Shown: positions 6,504-8,540 of the stretch, one piece after another
How positions within the stretch are numbered: position 1 is the stretch's first letter
How the letters are laid out: the number at the start of each line of letters is the position of its first letter
Source of the DNA: an uncultured Bacteroidota bacterium
GTDB lineage: Bacteria > Bacteroidota > Bacteroidia > Chitinophagales > Chitinophagaceae
DNA length: 8,540 nt
Assembly: GCA_903912435.1 (NCBI GenBank)
Contig: CAIWHI010000042.1
Location: 1-8,540 of the forward strand
Reading direction: 5' to 3'
The notes under the pieces: model-generated
Database searches by the model: none
What the model saw: the letters and a program-made list of their open reading frames with translations, nothing else
Told to the model about the DNA's origin: nothing
Translations under genes and position numbers: made by a program

Positions 6504-6658
6504 CTATTCAATCACATTAAAGTATATAGAAACGTCAATAATTGACAAACTAATGTATGAATTGCCTAAGCACTAAAACACAATACTAATGCAAACAATA
6601 TATATAACATCAGCGATAATTTCATGTTCATTTCACCAAAAATAGCTACCAGATGTGA

Positions 6659-7489
6659 TTATAAAACAATAATTCTACCTTTTAATGGAAGGTTATTTTC
6701 TGAGCTAAGTGTAATGAAGTAAATGCCATACTTGAGGAAGCTGGCATCTATGGATAAATGATTAACACCTGACTGAATATGCTTGTATGATTTGGTATTG
6801 ATTAATTGGCCTATGGCATTGGTTATGTTTAGGGCGATATCCTGCGTTTTACCCAGCGAGAATGAGACTAAAATATTTGAACCAGATGGATTGTAGGATA
6901 CTGTAAGTGAATTGGACAGAATCGGGGTATTCTCCACTTTCACAGGACTGCATTGCTTGCTTGCTACAAATTCCCACCGGGAAATGCCTGGCTTGTCGCC
7001 ATAGTTGAGTGTATCGGCATAAATCCTATGGTCGGGACAAATGACCATGAGTGTAGGATAGGAAAAGATATTGAAATAGCTTAAAAAATCATTCAATTGA
7101 ATACCCGTTGGGTTAATAATTGGATACAATGTACCAGCTAGCCAATTACCCCGTGTATCTATCCCGATACCATATAAATCATCAATTGTGGTAGTAGCAT
7201 CCCCTTCTATGGCCAATATCTTCCAGGTATGGTCGCCAGGTGAATCATGTAGTTTATACAAACTATCGAGTATTCCAGTGCTGTGGTAGAGCCAGCAAGG
7301 GCCACACCAGGTAGTAAACACATCAAGTGCTACATATTTACCCTCATCGAGATAGGTATAGAGGTTTTGTGTATCGCCATTAATATCTGCAAATATAAAA
7401 TCAGGCACTGTTGCCCCATCTGCTAATTGGCCATTTGCGGCAATAATGCTTGAAAAAATTACAAAAATGAGTACAATTATTTTCTTCAT
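6659..7489 (-). CDS. Secreted thioredoxin-fold protein with T9SS sorting tail
   Basis: This 276-aa protein has a signal peptide (1-20, ending AANG before Gln21). Residues about 22-175 form a thioredoxin-like domain of the TlpA/AhpC-TSA type: GATVPDFIFADINGD (25-39), the active-site motif WCGPC (61-65) and the cis-proline segment SYPT (143-146). The two active-site cysteines suggest disulfide exchange. Residues about 195-276 are a T9SS type A sorting tail, recognised from N.IGQLI (224-230) and YGIYFITL (254-261). The usual YPNP is replaced by YNPSGS (199-204). The protein should therefore act outside the outer membrane or on the cell surface, unlike periplasmic TlpA/ResA proteins. Its partner is unknown. 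It is convergent with the collagen cassettes and separated by 184 bp from the minus-strand gene upstream, so it probably has its own promoter. No clear promoter box was found. The ATG at 7489 is supported by the signal peptide. Confidence 0.9.
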   Translation of the reverse strand: MKKIIVLIFVIFSSIIAANGQLADGATVPDFIFADINGDTQNLYTYLDEGKYVALDVFTTWCGPCWLYHSTGILDSLYKLHDSPGDHTWKILAIEGDATTTIDDLYGIGIDTRGNWLAGTLYPIINPTGIQLNDFLSYFNIFSYPTLMVICPDHRIYADTLNYGDKPGISRWEFVASKQCSPVKVENTPILSNSLTVSYNPSGSNILVSFSLGKTQDIALNITNAIGQLINTKSYKHIQSGVNHLSIDASFLKYGIYFITLSSENNLPLKGRIIVL

Positions 7490-7636
7490 GTTTATGTAAT
7501 AAAACTTCGAGGCCTATTTTATATATTCCCACTTTGCCCCCTGAAAAGCTCATTAGATTTGATGCAACAGATCTGCGATTTCACTTAGGGATATTTATAT
7601 TTAAACCCTTCTGGCTATAAATATTAAATATACTTT

Positions 7637-7661
7637 ATCAACTATAATTTCTTTAGTTGAT
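7637..7661. other. A/T-rich hairpin just downstream of the sialidase-like gene
   Basis: A perfect 8-bp stem, ATCAACTA (7637-7644) against TAGTTGAT (7654-7661), with a 9-nt loop lies 12 bp past the stop of the minus-strand gene ending at 7674. Its position fits a terminator, but the stem is A/T-rich and no run of U follows in the minus direction, so it would be weak. It could instead protect the 3' end of the transcript or be chance. Confidence 0.3.
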
Positions 7662-7673
7662 GACCTTTCTAAC

Positions 7674-8540
7674 TTACTCTACAATTAATTTGCTATAAAA
7701 AGTCCTTCCAACCTCATCATTTATAACAAAATAATAAGCCCCTTTAGCAATGCCTGTTACAGATATGGTACCCTTGCCATCTTTAACAATTGGGTGTAGC
7801 TCAAAATTCCTTCCAATATTATTGGTAATATAACAAGATGAAATATTGCCTATTGAATTTATATTGAATGAAAATGATTCGGTTGTAGGATTGGGATAAA
7901 CCTCAATAAGTTCTTTTGAAACCATGGGTATTGAAGTTGTAGCTGGGGTATATGCACCCTTCATATACATAATATTACTGGTATTATCGTCTTCCCAAAC
8001 AATGTGTATCACACCATTTGCCATTGCCACATCGGCATTCATCAATCCGCTGCCTGTAGCTACGGTTGTATGGGTGGCAAAACCATTGGCTATGTTATTG
8101 GTAAAGGCATATTCAATTGTAGTACCTGAGGTGGTATTTTGTTTCCAGACAGCGGTTGCTGCATTGCCATAATTAGCAATACGTGGATAATTTTGGGAAT
8201 TTAACCCTGCGAAAGTACCGGTAATAGCAGTTGTGGAGGTAGATGACAATCCACTTATTGAAGATTTGCTCAGGTAGGCCAGGGCTGTACCGGTACCGGT
8301 GCTCATAAAAGTGGAATAGATACTATCGCCGATCACAAAGCCATCAGGACCGGTTGCAGGACAAGATGTAATTAACCAATTGGTATTATCAACAGCCATA
8401 TGCCCAGGGAAAGTCATACCGCCATCAGGTGAGACACCTGCCCAAATATCTCGGATATTAGTAAGGTTATTTCGGAACAGCATAATGGCATTAGAACCAG
8501 AAGAAATAATAGTAGCAGGGCAACAATCGCAAACAGTACC
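7674..8540 (-). CDS. Sialidase-like (Asp-box) surface protein with T9SS tail, 5' end outside the window
   Basis: The frame is open from the right edge to the stop at 7674, giving 288 C-terminal residues; the start lies beyond 8540. The Met at 8483 is internal, because the 19 codons before it are open and contain a Cys-rich motif (VCDCCP, fragment residues 3-8). Then come RNN..NIRDIWAG and SPDGGMTF (37-44), which matches the Asp-box S-x-D-x-G-x-T-[FW] of sialidase/BNR beta-propellers, and CPATGPDG (60-67). Residues about 70-200 look like further beta-propeller sequence (YPRIANYGNAATAVW, GVIHIVWEDD). Residues about 213-288 are a T9SS type A sorting tail (VYPNPTTE, GAYYFVINDE, ending KLIVE). Asp-boxes mark the fold, not the activity. 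No catalytic Arg triad or Tyr/Glu pair can be assigned from this fragment, so enzyme activity is unproven. Confidence 0.85.
   Translation of the reverse strand, partial: GTVCDCCPATIISSGSNAIMLFRNNLTNIRDIWAGVSPDGGMTFPGHMAVDNTNWLITSCPATGPDGFVIGDSIYSTFMSTGTGTALAYLSKSSISGLSSTSTTAITGTFAGLNSQNYPRIANYGNAATAVWKQNTTSGTTIEYAFTNNIANGFATHTTVATGSGLMNADVAMANGVIHIVWEDDNTSNIMYMKGAYTPATTSIPMVSKELIEVYPNPTTESFSFNINSIGNISSCYITNNIGRNFELHPIVKDGKGTISVTGIAKGAYYFVINDEVGRTFYSKLIVE

Noticed and set aside
7924..8172. 82-codon plus-strand open frame inside the sialidase-like gene
   Set aside because: It lies entirely within a well-supported minus-strand gene with recognisable domains, and its product has no features of its own.

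Overview
The window looks like a chromosomal segment from a Bacteroidota bacterium, most likely in the Chitinophagales/Sphingobacteriales range. The evidence is type IX secretion (T9SS) type A sorting tails on four of the six genes, the Bacteroidota-type 'FNYQGVARD' N-terminal domain in front of collagen-like repeats, A/T-rich leaders without Shine-Dalgarno sequences, and REP-like palindromes of a kind I associate with this phylum. Genus and species cannot be told from the sequence.

Layout. Positions 1-60 hold the terminator of a gene lying outside the window. Positions 61-1061 are about 1 kb without a convincing gene; they contain a long-armed imperfect inverted-repeat element (128-316) and a GC-richer patch (about 434-695) that may be a gene remnant. 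Positions 1062-6309 hold the main feature, a tandem duplication of a two-gene cassette on the plus strand. Each unit has a 172-aa secreted protein with a T9SS sorting tail, a 32-bp gap, a long secreted protein with a collagen-like Gly-X-Y region (587 aa in unit 1, 697 aa in unit 2), and a strong intrinsic terminator. Positions 6310-6658 are intergenic and carry two REP-like palindromes. Positions 6659-8540 hold two minus-strand genes: a 276-aa secreted thioredoxin-fold protein with a T9SS tail, and the 3' part of a sialidase-like (Asp-box) surface protein with a T9SS tail, whose 5' end lies beyond the right edge.

How the genes may work together. All five complete genes begin with a signal peptide, so this is a cell-surface/secretome locus. 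In each cassette the small protein has a T9SS tail and the large collagen-like protein has none; it ends in a conserved 'F-K-I/M-D-H-P' domain instead. The constant arrangement (equal small-protein lengths, equal 32-bp spacing, one terminator per unit) suggests the two proteins of a unit are made together. They may also act together, for example as a fibre-like protein and a surface partner, but that is inference. The two collagen-like paralogues share conserved N-terminal, collagen and C-terminal parts and differ in an exchanged central segment, as in modular adhesins or fibre proteins. No CRISPR array, complete insertion sequence, tRNA or rRNA was seen.
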